Assembly: GCA_017305555.1 (NCBI GenBank)
Contig: JAFKKM010000013.1
Coordinates: 1-64,000 of the forward strand
Direction: 5' to 3'
DNA length: 64,000 bases
From: Hyphomicrobiales bacterium
Lineage (GTDB): Bacteria; Pseudomonadota; Alphaproteobacteria; Rhizobiales; Xanthobacteraceae
Position 1 is the first letter of the stretch. The number at the start of each line of letters is the position of its first letter. Under the pieces are notes generated by a model. The model searched no databases, was not told where the DNA came from, and was given only the letters and a program-made list of their open reading frames with translations. This document shows, one piece after another, positions 54,613-63,755 of the stretch. A program made the translations under genes and the position numbers.

Positions 54613-56228
54613 GCAACATCGGAAACCATCTGATGATCGCGCCGGTGGCGGTGCCGCTATTCGCCAGCGCAATGATGCTGGTTCTCGGCGGCGACCGCCG
54701 CACCTTGAACGCGACGCTCAATGTTGCATCCGTCGTTGTACTCGTCGCAATTGCAATCGCCTTGCTCCGGGGAGCCGATGCTTCACCAGACGGCCTTCTT
54801 GGCGTGTATCGGCTCGGCGACTGGCCCGCACCATTCGCGATTGTTCTGGTTGTCGACCGGCTGACTGCCATGATGTTGCTGCTGACGAGCGTCCTTGCGT
54901 CGGCAACACTCATATTCTCGCTCGCTCGGTGGCATCGCGTAGGTGCGCATTTCCATTCCCTTTTTCAGCTTCTGTTAATGGGGATCAATGGAGCGTTCCT
55001 GACGGGCGACCTCTTTAATCTGTTCGTCTTTTTTGAGGTCCTGCTCGCTGCCTCCTACGGCCTGGCATTGCACGGCTCGGGGACGGTGCGCGTAACGACC
55101 GGGATGCATTATATTATCGTCAACCTGGTGGCCTCGCTTCTGTTCCTCATCGGAGTGAGCCTGATCTACGGCGTCACTGGAACACTTAACATGGCCGATC
55201 TGGCGACGCGCATTCCGGCTATCCGCGCCGAAGATCGCGCCCTGCTGGAGGCAGGTGCCGCCGTCCTTGGCATTGCCTTTCTGACGAAGGCCGGCATGTG
55301 GCCGATGTGCTTCTGGCTTCCCCGCACCTATGCCGCCGCGCCGCCTCCGGTTGCAGCGCTTTTTGCGATTTTAACGAAGGTAGGTGTCTACATCATTCTT
55401 CGGCTTTGGCTGCTTTTGTTCGGAGATCATGCCGGAGCATCAGCCCATTTTGGCGGCGAACTGCTGCTGATAGGCGGAATGGCAACTATCGTTTTTGGTG
55501 CGATCGGATGTCTCGCGTCCCAGGACATGGCCCGTCTCGCCGCCTATTCCGTGCTCGTGTCTTCCGGCACAGTGCTTTCCGCCATCGCCATGGGGCCTGT
55601 CGATATGACAGCCGGTGCGCTCTACTACCTCGTGAGTTCGACACTTGGGCTGGCAGCGCTCTTCCTTCTTATCGAGCTTATCGAGCGAGGTCGCGAGCCT
55701 GGCGCCGACTTGCTTGCCGTGACGCGTGAACTCTATGGCGAAGAAGATGAACTCGATGATGCAAAAGGAACGGGCATAGCAATCCCGGCGAGCATAGCCG
55801 CCCTGGGCGGCGCTTTTATCTGCTGCACCCTGGTTATTTCCGGACTGCCGCCACTATCAGGCTTCGTCGCCAAGTTCGCATTGCTGACGGCGGCCCTGAA
55901 TTCGCAACCGGACAGTATCCCGATCGCTGCCTGGATATTCCTCGTCATCCTAATCCTATCGGGGTTGGCAACCTTGATCGCCACGACCCGCGCCGGAATT
56001 CACGCGCTTTGGGCCTCGCCGGACCGAGCCATACCGAGTGTGCGTTTGGTCGAAATAATACCCATCGTTGCACTCATTCTACTCTGCGCCGCACAGACGT
56101 TGCAGGCTGGGCCGTTCATGCGATACGCGCAGGCGGCCGCGGGCTCGCTGTACACACCGCACGACTATTTACGCGGCGTTCTCGGCGCGGAAAACGTGAT
56201 TCAAAATACCCGGAGGGAGCCTCGGTGA
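54609..56228 (+). CDS. mrpD: Antiporter subunit D (MrpD/PhaD, NuoM/N-like)
   Basis: The 539-residue protein has about 14 helices with LFVFFEVLLAASYGLALHG (conserved Glu in helix 5) and FLTKAGMWPMCFWLPRTYAAAPPPVAALFAILTK-type text, the proton-channel motif. TTG at 54609 overlaps the mrpC stop; ATG at 54633 is an alternative that removes eight residues. It is the second antiporter-like subunit of the complex. Confidence 0.92.
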   Translation: MSNIGNHLMIAPVAVPLFASAMMLVLGGDRRTLNATLNVASVVVLVAIAIALLRGADASPDGLLGVYRLGDWPAPFAIVLVVDRLTAMMLLLTSVLASATLIFSLARWHRVGAHFHSLFQLLLMGINGAFLTGDLFNLFVFFEVLLAASYGLALHGSGTVRVTTGMHYIIVNLVASLLFLIGVSLIYGVTGTLNMADLATRIPAIRAEDRALLEAGAAVLGIAFLTKAGMWPMCFWLPRTYAAAPPPVAALFAILTKVGVYIILRLWLLLFGDHAGASAHFGGELLLIGGMATIVFGAIGCLASQDMARLAAYSVLVSSGTVLSAIAMGPVDMTAGALYYLVSSTLGLAALFLLIELIERGREPGADLLAVTRELYGEEDELDDAKGTGIAIPASIAALGGAFICCTLVISGLPPLSGFVAKFALLTAALNSQPDSIPIAAWIFLVILILSGLATLIATTRAGIHALWASPDRAIPSVRLVEIIPIVALILLCAAQTLQAGPFMRYAQAAAGSLYTPHDYLRGVLGAENVIQNTRREPR

Positions 56229-56710
56229 AACTGCTCCCCTATCCGATCGCAAGCGCCATTTTCCTCGGATTCTGGCTGCTGTTGAATCAATCTTTGTCGA
56301 CCGGCCAATTTCTTCTGGGCGCAAGTATGGCATTGATCGGCGGGTGGGGGCTGGCAGCACTGGAGCAGCCGAAGGCACGTCCAAGGCGGCCCCTTGCGAT
56401 ACTGCGCCTGGCCCTCATCGTCTCCGCCGACATTGTCAAATCCAATATTGCCGTCGCGTGCATCATCATCGGTTTCGGGCGAAGAGAGCGACGTCCCGGT
56501 TTCGTCGATATACCGCTTGAATTGCGTGACCCTTATGGTCTGACACTCCTCGCATGCATCATCACCTCGACGCCCGGAACGCTATGGGTCAAATTCGAGG
56601 AGCCGGCCGGCACGTTGACCATTCACGTCCTCGACTTGGTCGATAAGGCCGAATGGATCAGCACCATCAAGAGCCGCTACGAGCAGCCGCTTTTGGAGAT
56701 CTTCGCATGA
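56225..56710 (+). CDS. mrpE: Antiporter subunit E (MrpE/PhaE)
   Basis: This subunit has 161 residues, an N-terminal pair of membrane helices and the family region FVDIPLELRDPYGLTLLACIITSTPGTLWVKF, shared by MrpE proteins. GTG at 56225 overlaps the mrpD stop by four bases. It is required for assembly or function of the complex in other bacteria. Confidence 0.92.
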   Translation: MKLLPYPIASAIFLGFWLLLNQSLSTGQFLLGASMALIGGWGLAALEQPKARPRRPLAILRLALIVSADIVKSNIAVACIIIGFGRRERRPGFVDIPLELRDPYGLTLLACIITSTPGTLWVKFEEPAGTLTIHVLDLVDKAEWISTIKSRYEQPLLEIFA

Positions 56711-56985
56711 ATGCGTTGCTTGTGTATGCGATCGTGTTCGCCCAAATCTCTTTGGGAATAGCGATGATATGCGCTGCGTATCGCATCCTGCGCGGGCCGC
56801 GTGCGCAAGACCGGATACTGGGCCTGGATACCCTTTACGTCAATGCGATGCTGATGCTTCTCGTTTTTGGCATCAAATCGGGCTCCACTCTCTATTTTGA
56901 GATGGCGCTAGTCGTCGCACTGCTCGGCTTTGTGGGCACTGTCGCGCTCGCCAAATTCCTGCTTCGCGGCGAGGTGATCGAATGA
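56707..56985 (+). CDS. mrpF: Antiporter subunit F (MrpF/PhaF)
   Basis: The 92-residue, three-helix protein has the MrpF text RILRGPRAQDRILGLDTLYVNAM. ATG at 56707 overlaps the mrpE stop by four bases. Small size and order fit the family. Confidence 0.92.
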   Translation: MNALLVYAIVFAQISLGIAMICAAYRILRGPRAQDRILGLDTLYVNAMLMLLVFGIKSGSTLYFEMALVVALLGFVGTVALAKFLLRGEVIE

Positions 56986-57350
56986 GCAATGTCGCCGAGA
57001 TTCCCGCCCTTTCGGCATTTTTTACAGCTGCATTCCTCTTGCTCGGGTCAACGCTGACCCTGATTGGCTCGCTGGGACTGCTTCGCCTTCGCAGTTTCTA
57101 TGAAAGAGTTCATGCGCCCACGCTCGGAACGACTCTCGGGGTCGGCTGCATAGCAATGTCGTCGATCGTCTACTTCTCGACATCTGCAGGCCAAGTCGCG
57201 TTTCGTGAAGTCCTGATTGTCTTGTTCGTAACCATCACCACGCCGATCACGCTGATGGTGCTGGTCCGCGCAGCACTGTTTCGTGATCAAACGGAAGGGC
57301 AAGACGCGTCCCGCGCCAGCATTGAAAGCGCTCCACGTCCACGCGAATAA
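56982..57350 (+). CDS. mrpG: Antiporter subunit G (MrpG/PhaG)
   Basis: The 122-residue protein has three helices and the MrpG motif LGLLRLRSFYERVHAPTLGTTLG. ATG at 56982 overlaps the mrpF stop (ATGA). It ends the six-gene operon; the hydrophilic tail after the last helix is rich in charged residues. Confidence 0.92.
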   Translation: MSNVAEIPALSAFFTAAFLLLGSTLTLIGSLGLLRLRSFYERVHAPTLGTTLGVGCIAMSSIVYFSTSAGQVAFREVLIVLFVTITTPITLMVLVRAALFRDQTEGQDASRASIESAPRPRE

Positions 57351-57595
57351 CGCAGAAGGCGTCGCGAAGACAGCTGCATAATTGATTGCGTTGTACCATA
57401 TCCTCTTTGCGGAGAAGGCTTACGCGAGAGGAGTCGCGCGGCCAAAGATCCATCGATGACCTTGAAAGCCACCGGCGCAGCCTCATACTTATGATCTGTC
57501 GTTTGCGGAATATGGCCGATGCTCTGGAATTGACGGACTTTGACAGACGCAAGCCTTCTCGCGCGCACCTACCCTTCTTGGAAAGGATCAAGACC

Positions 57596-57757
57596 ATGTC
57601 AAAAGACAAAAGGAAAAGCGATCAGGACGAAAAGCAACAACTCGACGAGGAGCTTGACCAGCAGTTGAGAGAGACTTTCCCAGCAAGTGACCCTCCCAAA
57701 ATCACCCGCGGCCCTTCAAAGGTCGGTCGCGACGATAAGACGCACAAGAATTCTTAG
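57596..57757 (+). CDS. Small hydrophilic protein (53 residues)
   Basis: This short gene starts at ATG 57596 with AGGA eight bases upstream. The product is highly charged (about half Lys, Asp, Glu, Arg and Gln) and contains LRETFPASDPPKITRGPSK. A similar 'ETFPASDPP' motif is familiar from short conserved proteins of alphaproteobacteria with no known function. It lies between the Mrp operon and the universal stress gene, so a stress-linked role is possible. An upstream extension of the frame to 57386 has no coding character. Confidence 0.6.
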   Translation: MSKDKRKSDQDEKQQLDEELDQQLRETFPASDPPKITRGPSKVGRDDKTHKNS

Positions 57758-57844
57758 GCCCGCCGCCCTTCCTTCGGCGGAACAATTATCCTCGAAAACG
57801 ACCGACGTGGACTCGCTGCAACTCGCGCAAGCGAAGGAGAACTC

Positions 57845-58720
57845 ATGAAAATCCTTGCAGCCACGGACTTCTCAACGCGATCTAACCGCGCATTGAGGCA
57901 AGCGGCATTGTTGGCGCAATCCGACGATTCACTTCTGTTCATGGTCCACGTCGTCGACAACGATCAACCGGACGATTTGGTCCGCATGGAGCAACGGGAA
58001 GCGGAACGAATCTTGCGGGAACAAATGGGGGCGATGCCGGAAATTCGCTGGACGCATGCACGCCCAATGGTCATCGCGGGCGATCCATTCGACGGAATTC
58101 TCCAAGCTGCCGCCGAAATTCAGCCAGACCTCATCGTCATGGGATCTCATCGCAAGCAACTGCTTCGTGATATCTTTATCGGAACAACGGTCGAGCGCGT
58201 AATCCGCAAGGGGTCCGTGCCAGTTTTAATGGTGAATCATGAAGCGCAGCGTAGATATGAACGCATTCTCGCGCCGACCGATATGTCGGACGTTTCGGCG
58301 AACGCCCTGCATGCCGCCCGCTCAATTGGATTGCTAGGCAATGGTGCAACACTTGTTCATGCGTTCACGGCCCTGGCGAAAGGCAAAATGTCCGTTGCCG
58401 GCGTAGATCGGGATAGCATTGCCGACTATATCGAGGGCGAACGACGCCAGGTCAGCAACGAGCTAGCCGCATTTTTGATTGCCAACGATTTGCAGAGCTC
58501 ACAATGGCGTCTCCGCGTGGAAGACGGCTCTCCGATGGAAATCATTTCCCGAGCGGTGACGGACATTGAACCTGATCTCATGGTCATGGGCACACATGGC
58601 CGCTCTCGGCTTATTAAAGCGCTGATAGGAAGCACCACGGAAGAGGCTCTACGCTCACTTAATGTCGATATTCTGGTAGTTCCTTCCATCGAGCGATTAC
58701 CCATTGTTGCCGCCCTATGA
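57845..58720 (+). CDS. Tandem universal stress protein (two UspA domains)
   Basis: The 291-residue protein has two UspA domains (about 1-135 and 140-285). The second has the ATP-binding motif GTHGRSRLIKALIGSTTEEAL (G-2x-G-9x-G-S/T). The first has a variant, GSHRKQLLRDIFIGTTVERV, with an altered first half. Both have the start 'ILAATDFS' or 'ILAPTDMS'. ATG at 57845 follows GAAGGAGA. Such proteins help survival in starvation or oxidative stress. No sensor or partner is coded nearby. Confidence 0.9.
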   Translation: MKILAATDFSTRSNRALRQAALLAQSDDSLLFMVHVVDNDQPDDLVRMEQREAERILREQMGAMPEIRWTHARPMVIAGDPFDGILQAAAEIQPDLIVMGSHRKQLLRDIFIGTTVERVIRKGSVPVLMVNHEAQRRYERILAPTDMSDVSANALHAARSIGLLGNGATLVHAFTALAKGKMSVAGVDRDSIADYIEGERRQVSNELAAFLIANDLQSSQWRLRVEDGSPMEIISRAVTDIEPDLMVMGTHGRSRLIKALIGSTTEEALRSLNVDILVVPSIERLPIVAAL

Positions 58721-58754
58721 CCAATGTCCAACCAAACGGCATAGACAGCCATAG

Positions 58755-58976
58755 AGGCTAGCATTTTGACGACGGCCTTGCCCTTCACGTGCCGGCCTCG
58801 ACGCGGGCAAAGGCCCCACCGATTGCCGCGAACGGATGGACTTTGTCGACGACGACCTTCAGTTGTCTTTGTTTGATCATCCGGGAAAATTCGGCAAGGT
58901 CGCTTCCGCTCGGATGCATGAAAAGATGGCGACAGCCGAACTCGGCGCGCCGTGCAAAGACATCAGCATTTGACAA
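58755..58976 (-). pseudogene. C-terminal remnant of a zinc/quinone-type oxidoreductase
   Basis: The minus strand reads HLFMHPSGSDLAEFSRMIKQ, then QLKVVVDKVHPFAAIGGAFARVEAG. It continues as HVKGKAVVKM after a one-base frameshift (the GGCACGTG run lacks one C). This matches the C-terminus of NADP-dependent quinone oxidoreductases. N-terminal parts are absent. It is inactive. Confidence 0.65.
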
Positions 58977-59000
58977 TTTGCGATGTCGTCGAGAGCCGAC

Positions 59001-60066
59001 GCGAATTGAACCGCAATACCTGCCTGCTTCAAGTGAGAATCGTCAAACGGCACGCTTGGATCGACATCGCCAAAGTGCTGAGATGACGATATCATCTTTA
59101 CGGTAACGCTTATGACAACACTCGTAACACCGAGCAGGGATATTGACTAAGTCATTGGAATAATCTCGGTTGATAGCTTCAATAGGTTACCGCGATCGAG
59201 AGTTCGAGTCCCGCTCCCACTACCACGACAAGTTATCATTTAATATCAGCTTTATCATTGTCGGAGGCCCGACCACTGTGAGACATCTCACGATGGTGTA
59301 TCCATGGGACACCTATGATGCGCGCCTCATATCTCGCCCGTCGCGAGAGCCGCTGCTACCCTCAGATTCGCTGCAATCACGTCGTGGCCGGACTGCTCAA
59401 TCAATCCCTGTTCCGGACGTCGTTAAGGGCTGTCGACGACGTCAGGCGCAGCGTCGCATGGCCGAACGTCTAGGCTAGGTCTATGGAACAAATGACAGCA
59501 TCGATTTTGCCGTCTTGTTCGCGAAGAACGTCCGGCAGTTGCGGACGTATCTCTCGGGTCCAATGCCTCATCTCGGATGATCGTCTGTTCGCTCGGTGCA
59601 GCTACGAAGAGATGCTCAAGAACCTGAATCGCCGCGCGCAGGCGTGCGACTTCAATTTAAAGGCTCGCGAACTCATACCACTCGATCCATCCGAGACGAT
59701 TGCAGCCGGATGTCTTTCAACACCTGTTCTGCCGACGGCTTTGCCGGACCCGGATTTCTGCTTCATCTTCGCTCCTGGCGGCAACGATGAAGCAGAAATC
59801 CTCCTTTCGTGAAGGCCCTCAATTTATCTCAGAGGCGCTGGCGGCGAACAGCCAGCCAGGAAGGAACCTCGGAACGGGACATGAAGGGATGGGGGCGGCA
59901 TTAAGCTATCAAATCGGCTCGGGTGAACCAAGATCGCGCAACCGCTAATTGTTAAAATAGCTGAAGAGCCGCGGCATCTCGATCGGATCTGATCCACCTT
60001 CTCTCCCCAATTCCCGAGATTGAGAAAGATTTCGGATCCCTGTTTGGGTTTAGTAACTCACCGAAC
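59001..60066. other. Decayed region, no intact gene
   Basis: No frame in this ~1-kb stretch has a good ribosome site and recognisable motifs; several open frames on the plus strand (59170-59480, 59483-59812) are unsupported. It is AT-richer near 59230-59260. A stretch that resembles the 3' end of a tRNA gene, with TTCGAGTC and a terminal CCA, is seen at 59191-59225 but lacks a proper stem. Confidence 0.5.
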
Positions 60067-60876
60067 TTACACTGTGATGTGGTAACCACCGTTCACGCCT
60101 AAGTGCTGGCCAGTGATATAAGACGCACCATCAGAGAGCAAGAAACAGACCGCCTTCACGACTTCCTCGGGCTGCGCCCAACGACCGAGTGGAATCTTCG
60201 CAAGAATCCCATCTCGGAACTTGTCGCCGCGAATCGTATCCGTCATCGGCGTCTCGACCACTCCAAAGCAGATCGAGTTGGTCCGGATGTTGAACTTGCT
60301 CCATTCCAGCGCCGCCGTCATCGTCATGCCAAGAAGGCCGGCCTTCGCCGCTGCATAATTGATCTGACCGATCGAACCTTTGCGACCTGCATCCGATGAT
60401 ATATTGACGATCGAGCCGCCGGTTGCATCGCCCTCCTTGGCACGTTGGACCATATGACGGCCCGTCGCCTGCAACCAGTAGAATGCACCGGTCAGGTGAA
60501 CATCAATCACGTCCTGCCATTGCCGTGCGCTCATTTTCTCGATCATCGCGGGTCGGATGATGCCCGCATTGTTGACAAGCCCGTGCACCGCACCAAACTG
60601 CGCCACCGCCTTGTCCACTGTGCCCGCGGCAAGATCGGGATCCGTGACGCTGCCGACCACACCAAGCACCCGTTCCTTCGGCAACGCCGAGACGGTTTGA
60701 GCCAACGTTGCTTCGTTGAGTTCAAGCGCGACAACATTGCCGCCCAATTTTACGACAAGTTCAGTGGTGGCGCGGCCGATTCCTTGCCCCGCGCCCGTCA
60801 CGACGATGGTTCGCCCCTTAAGTGAAACGATCTCGGCGGAGTCCGGACCGGCGGTGACTTGAGCGGGTGTATTCAT
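60067..60876 (-). CDS. SDR family NAD(P)-dependent oxidoreductase
   Basis: The 269-residue short-chain dehydrogenase has the Rossmann motif VTGAGQGIG, NNAG at about 102, the catalytic Ser (NISSDAG) and Tyr-Lys (INYAAAKAG), and the C-terminal GQHLGVNGGYH typical of classical SDRs. It would oxidise a hydroxyl or reduce a ketone. ATG at 60876 follows AGGAAA. It is the last of four minus-strand genes that share a direction with a TetR regulator, so a catabolic pathway step is likely. The substrate is unknown. Confidence 0.88.
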   Translation of the reverse strand: MNTPAQVTAGPDSAEIVSLKGRTIVVTGAGQGIGRATTELVVKLGGNVVALELNEATLAQTVSALPKERVLGVVGSVTDPDLAAGTVDKAVAQFGAVHGLVNNAGIIRPAMIEKMSARQWQDVIDVHLTGAFYWLQATGRHMVQRAKEGDATGGSIVNISSDAGRKGSIGQINYAAAKAGLLGMTMTAALEWSKFNIRTNSICFGVVETPMTDTIRGDKFRDGILAKIPLGRWAQPEEVVKAVCFLLSDGASYITGQHLGVNGGYHITV

Positions 60877-60941
60877 TAGGAGTTTCCTCGGTTGTAGACT
60901 TAAAGCGGCTGACGTCTTGTGCGTTGTCCGGTGGAGAGGCG

Positions 60942-61871
60942 CTAGTTCCGTGCCGCTCTCAATTCGAAACCAATGCGCGGGAAATGAACGGCAATCTCCC
61001 CGACTTCATCGTTTCGAATGAGAACGACGATCTCATCCATGTCGAGAAATTCAAGCCTTCCGACGATGGCATCCTTTGCATAATCACTTGCCCTCACCTC
61101 AACGAGCGCACCGAGATCGGGGTCCTCGGGATGACGAAATCCGCTTCTCGAAACGGCCTTAGGTTCGCTGGTCCGTGCGAAGTCCAACGCCTGATCGGAT
61201 GACAACTCCTCACAGGTACCATGCCCGAAAGCACGTATCCGCGCCAACCAGTCTCGAACCGCGGGCAAGCCATCGAACTCGTAGGCCAGTCTTGTGCTCC
61301 GATCGGTCATGAACCACAGAGCATGAAAAACCGAGAGGTCAGCTGTCGTTAATTGATTGCCACATATCCATTTGCGCCCGTCGGAAAGCATGTCCTCGAC
61401 CAATGCCAACTGCATTCGCACCAGCGGCGCATTACGCGCCGCGGCACGTTCCACCGATGCCACACTCGGAATCGGTAGTCCCCTCATCCGAGCCCTATCT
61501 TCGAACAATGCTGGCGGCATCAGATCGTGGTTGGTTCCCCACGCATACAGCATGATCGCACGAAACAGCGGCCCCTCGGCCCATGCCGAGACCGCATTCG
61601 ACAGGCCACCATATCCCGCGGGGAACAGGGTCGGATCTGAGTGTCTCCGCTCAAGCTCCTTGAGGATGATTCGTGTATCGCAATACACATCCGCACCAAT
61701 CTGCAGCACAGGCGCCCGACGATATCCGCCGGTAAGCGGCGTCAACTTAGGCTTTGGCGCGACTGGAGGCACGACAACACTCTTCCAGCGAAGCGACTTG
61801 AAACCCATCGCGACCCGTACTTTCTCGGAGTAATTCGAAAAGTCGTAGTGGTGCAAAATGAGATTGGTCAT
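60942..61871 (-). CDS. Glutathione S-transferase-like protein
   Basis: This 309-residue protein has an N-terminal GST/thioredoxin fold (ILHHYDFSNYSEKVRVAMGF, with a glutathione-binding DTRIILKELERR) and a helical C-terminal GST domain (ICGNQLTTADLSVFHAL). Beyond residue ~230 it has an extra tail of ~80 residues with VVLIRNDEVGEIAVHFPRIGF, seen in some GST-like proteins of catabolic operons. ATG at 61871. It follows the unknown gene at 61975 by 103 bases. Confidence 0.82.
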   Translation of the reverse strand: MTNLILHHYDFSNYSEKVRVAMGFKSLRWKSVVVPPVAPKPKLTPLTGGYRRAPVLQIGADVYCDTRIILKELERRHSDPTLFPAGYGGLSNAVSAWAEGPLFRAIMLYAWGTNHDLMPPALFEDRARMRGLPIPSVASVERAAARNAPLVRMQLALVEDMLSDGRKWICGNQLTTADLSVFHALWFMTDRSTRLAYEFDGLPAVRDWLARIRAFGHGTCEELSSDQALDFARTSEPKAVSRSGFRHPEDPDLGALVEVRASDYAKDAIVGRLEFLDMDEIVVLIRNDEVGEIAVHFPRIGFELRAARN

Positions 61872-61974
61872 CTTTTGCTCGTCAGTTAGGTCACTTCTGG
61901 GGTGCTCCAACCTAGCATGTTGAGCGGTCCCCACCGCCAGTGCAGCTTGCTTACGTCTTTGCAAACTGTAAGGC

Positions 61975-63027
61975 TCACCTGAAACGCCACGCCCAATGAG
62001 TGTCCCCCTGATCGCGTCGCTCGATCGCATCAACCCGAATGAATCGGTCATGCGCCAGCGCGGCGCCAACCCAGAGCTCATTCCAAGCATCAAACACGGC
62101 GGGAGACAGCTGCCCTCGTTCGGACATCAATTTCCACGAGGTCTGCCGTACCGTTGCGGATGCCCCCTCCCGAAGCAGTTCGGCATCGTCGCCCTGGCCC
62201 GCCGCAAGCCTCGCAAATGCAGCCGCGAATCCGACCGGGCCCGGCTCGACACCCCCGAGGATGGCCGTGACCTTATCGAACGTGTGCATACCCACTAGCC
62301 TGGCAGCAGCACCGGCGAGATGCCCGCCCTCCTCAGGCCCAAGCGCCGCGATGGCTTCCGGAACGATGGAAGTGATGTATTCCATTGAATAGTTACGCAA
62401 CACCTTGTGGAGGCGCTCTTCCGGCCAATTGTTCTCGGGAAGGCTGGGAGCATGTCGGGGATCGAAAGCTGGGCACCGTTCGCCCGGAGAAAATTGCAGA
62501 CGCTCCTCCGGAGCGAGATCGTGGTCCCACTCCTTGTAGTATCCTTCCAAACCAGGTTGGCCGTCGACTGTCTGCCCCGTACATACAAAGCCAAGCCGCG
62601 GATTACCGAGAACGACACCGTTATTGGCGTGCCATCCCCGCAGCATCGCTCGCGATACTTCCGAAGGAATGCCGCAGATCGCCGTTCCCGACCAGATCCA
62701 GCGCGGCGGTGGGTAACGAACCCAAGCTTTTCGATCGTTTTCGTAGACGTACTCCACCTTCACGCCGCCAACCTGATTGGAGAGGTAGTGATACTGTGCA
62801 CAGGCCACCGCATGAGGCAGCTCATGTAAGCTGAGTTTCTTTAATCCCGGAAGGAAGCGGGCCAATTGCTGCCTACGAAACGTTCTGAAAACGACCTCAG
62901 CGGCGCGCTGTGGACCAGCGCGCGACGACAGCATGAGAATGAGACCCGTCAGATAGGAATGATAGATCAGGTCGATTGCGCGATACGCCGCGACGTCAGT
63001 GGCGGTCTCGTTGCTTTTCCCCTTCAA
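61975..63027 (-). CDS. Conserved hypothetical protein
   Basis: This 350-residue protein starts at ATG 63027, overlapping the TetR stop (ATGA), so the two are translated together. Distinct regions are AVACAQYHYLSNQVGGVKVE, then WIWSGTAICGIPSEVSRAML and WHANNGVVLGNPRLGFVCTG. They might form an enzyme with conserved Tyr and Cys, but I cannot name a family. It lacks membrane segments and a signal peptide. Its place in the TetR-controlled operon suggests a role in the same catabolic or detoxifying process. Confidence 0.65.
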   Translation of the reverse strand: MKGKSNETATDVAAYRAIDLIYHSYLTGLILMLSSRAGPQRAAEVVFRTFRRQQLARFLPGLKKLSLHELPHAVACAQYHYLSNQVGGVKVEYVYENDRKAWVRYPPPRWIWSGTAICGIPSEVSRAMLRGWHANNGVVLGNPRLGFVCTGQTVDGQPGLEGYYKEWDHDLAPEERLQFSPGERCPAFDPRHAPSLPENNWPEERLHKVLRNYSMEYITSIVPEAIAALGPEEGGHLAGAAARLVGMHTFDKVTAILGGVEPGPVGFAAAFARLAAGQGDDAELLREGASATVRQTSWKLMSERGQLSPAVFDAWNELWVGAALAHDRFIRVDAIERRDQGDTHWAWRFR

Positions 63028-63689
63028 ATCTTCGCCTCCAGCCCGGCGGTGACGAAATCCGCTATGGAGAGGGCGAGCTTCTTTTTGCTCGCTAGGGTCT
63101 CGCCATCACGCGGTTGATACCAACGCGAGGTCCAATTCAGCGCTCCGAGCAGCGGCTTTGCCGCCAGCTTCGGGTCGACCGCGCGGAAGTCTCCGGACGC
63201 CACCCCCTCCTTGATGACGCGGATGTAGAGGTTCTCGTTCGCCTCCCGCAGCGCAACCGTTTCCGCGAGCTCCGCCCGCTCGCTCGCGTTCGTCCGCTCG
63301 AGAAGATGCATCTCTAGTCCTTGAGCTATCACCCGCAGGTACGCGAGGTGATCGATGACGAGTAACGTGTGGGCAAAGGCCATTCCGTGTAGCCGCTTGC
63401 TCGGCGCCGCATCCATTTCGAATGGCGGTCGAATCGCCGCCTGCGTCAACTCCATCCCGCGACGATGAACCGCGAAGAACAGTTCGGACTTGCTACGATA
63501 GTAGTAGTAGATCGCGCCCTTGGTCGAACCGATCTCGTCGCTCACCCGATCCAGTGACGTCGCAGCGAATCCCTGGCGCATGAACGCGCGTGCCGCGGCG
63601 TCCAGAAGTTCGACTCGTCGGTCGGCCAGCGGCTCACCGCCCTGGATCTTTCCCATTCTACTCAAGCGCCCCTCCCGCAATTTCGACAT
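63024..63689 (-). CDS. TetR family transcriptional regulator
   Basis: This 221-residue repressor has the TetR helix-turn-helix (LLDAAARAFMRQGFAATSLDRV, then GSTKGAIYYYYRSKSELFFAV) and an all-helical ligand domain. The start may be ATG 63689 or ATG 63656 (MGKIQGG). It is divergent from the CoA-transferase gene, and two operator-like sites lie between them, so it probably represses both directions until an acyl-CoA or a related inducer appears. Confidence 0.88.
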   Translation of the reverse strand: MSKLREGRLSRMGKIQGGEPLADRRVELLDAAARAFMRQGFAATSLDRVSDEIGSTKGAIYYYYRSKSELFFAVHRRGMELTQAAIRPPFEMDAAPSKRLHGMAFAHTLLVIDHLAYLRVIAQGLEMHLLERTNASERAELAETVALREANENLYIRVIKEGVASGDFRAVDPKLAAKPLLGALNWTSRWYQPRDGETLASKKKLALSIADFVTAGLEAKI

Positions 63690-63702
63690 TGACAGTCAAA
63701 CA

Positions 63703-63738
63703 TACTACCCAGTAGCATTCAAGATACTACTCAGTATC
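63703..63738. promoter_or_regulatory. Two phased TetR operator-like sites
   Basis: TACTACCCAGTA (63703-63714) and TACTACTCAGTA (63725-63736) are near-identical inverted-repeat sites; the second extends to a perfect 16-base repeat, GATACT-ACTC-AGTATC (63723-63738). They are 22 bases apart from start to start (two helical turns) and sit between the divergent TetR and CoA-transferase genes. This is a strong candidate for the binding site of the adjacent TetR protein. Confidence 0.65.
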
Positions 63739-63755
63739 TAAGAGGAGCACCCGTC

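Noticed and set aside
59170-59812. Two plus-strand frames in the decayed region
   Set aside because: They lack ribosome sites and recognisable motifs, and the region carries other signs of decay.
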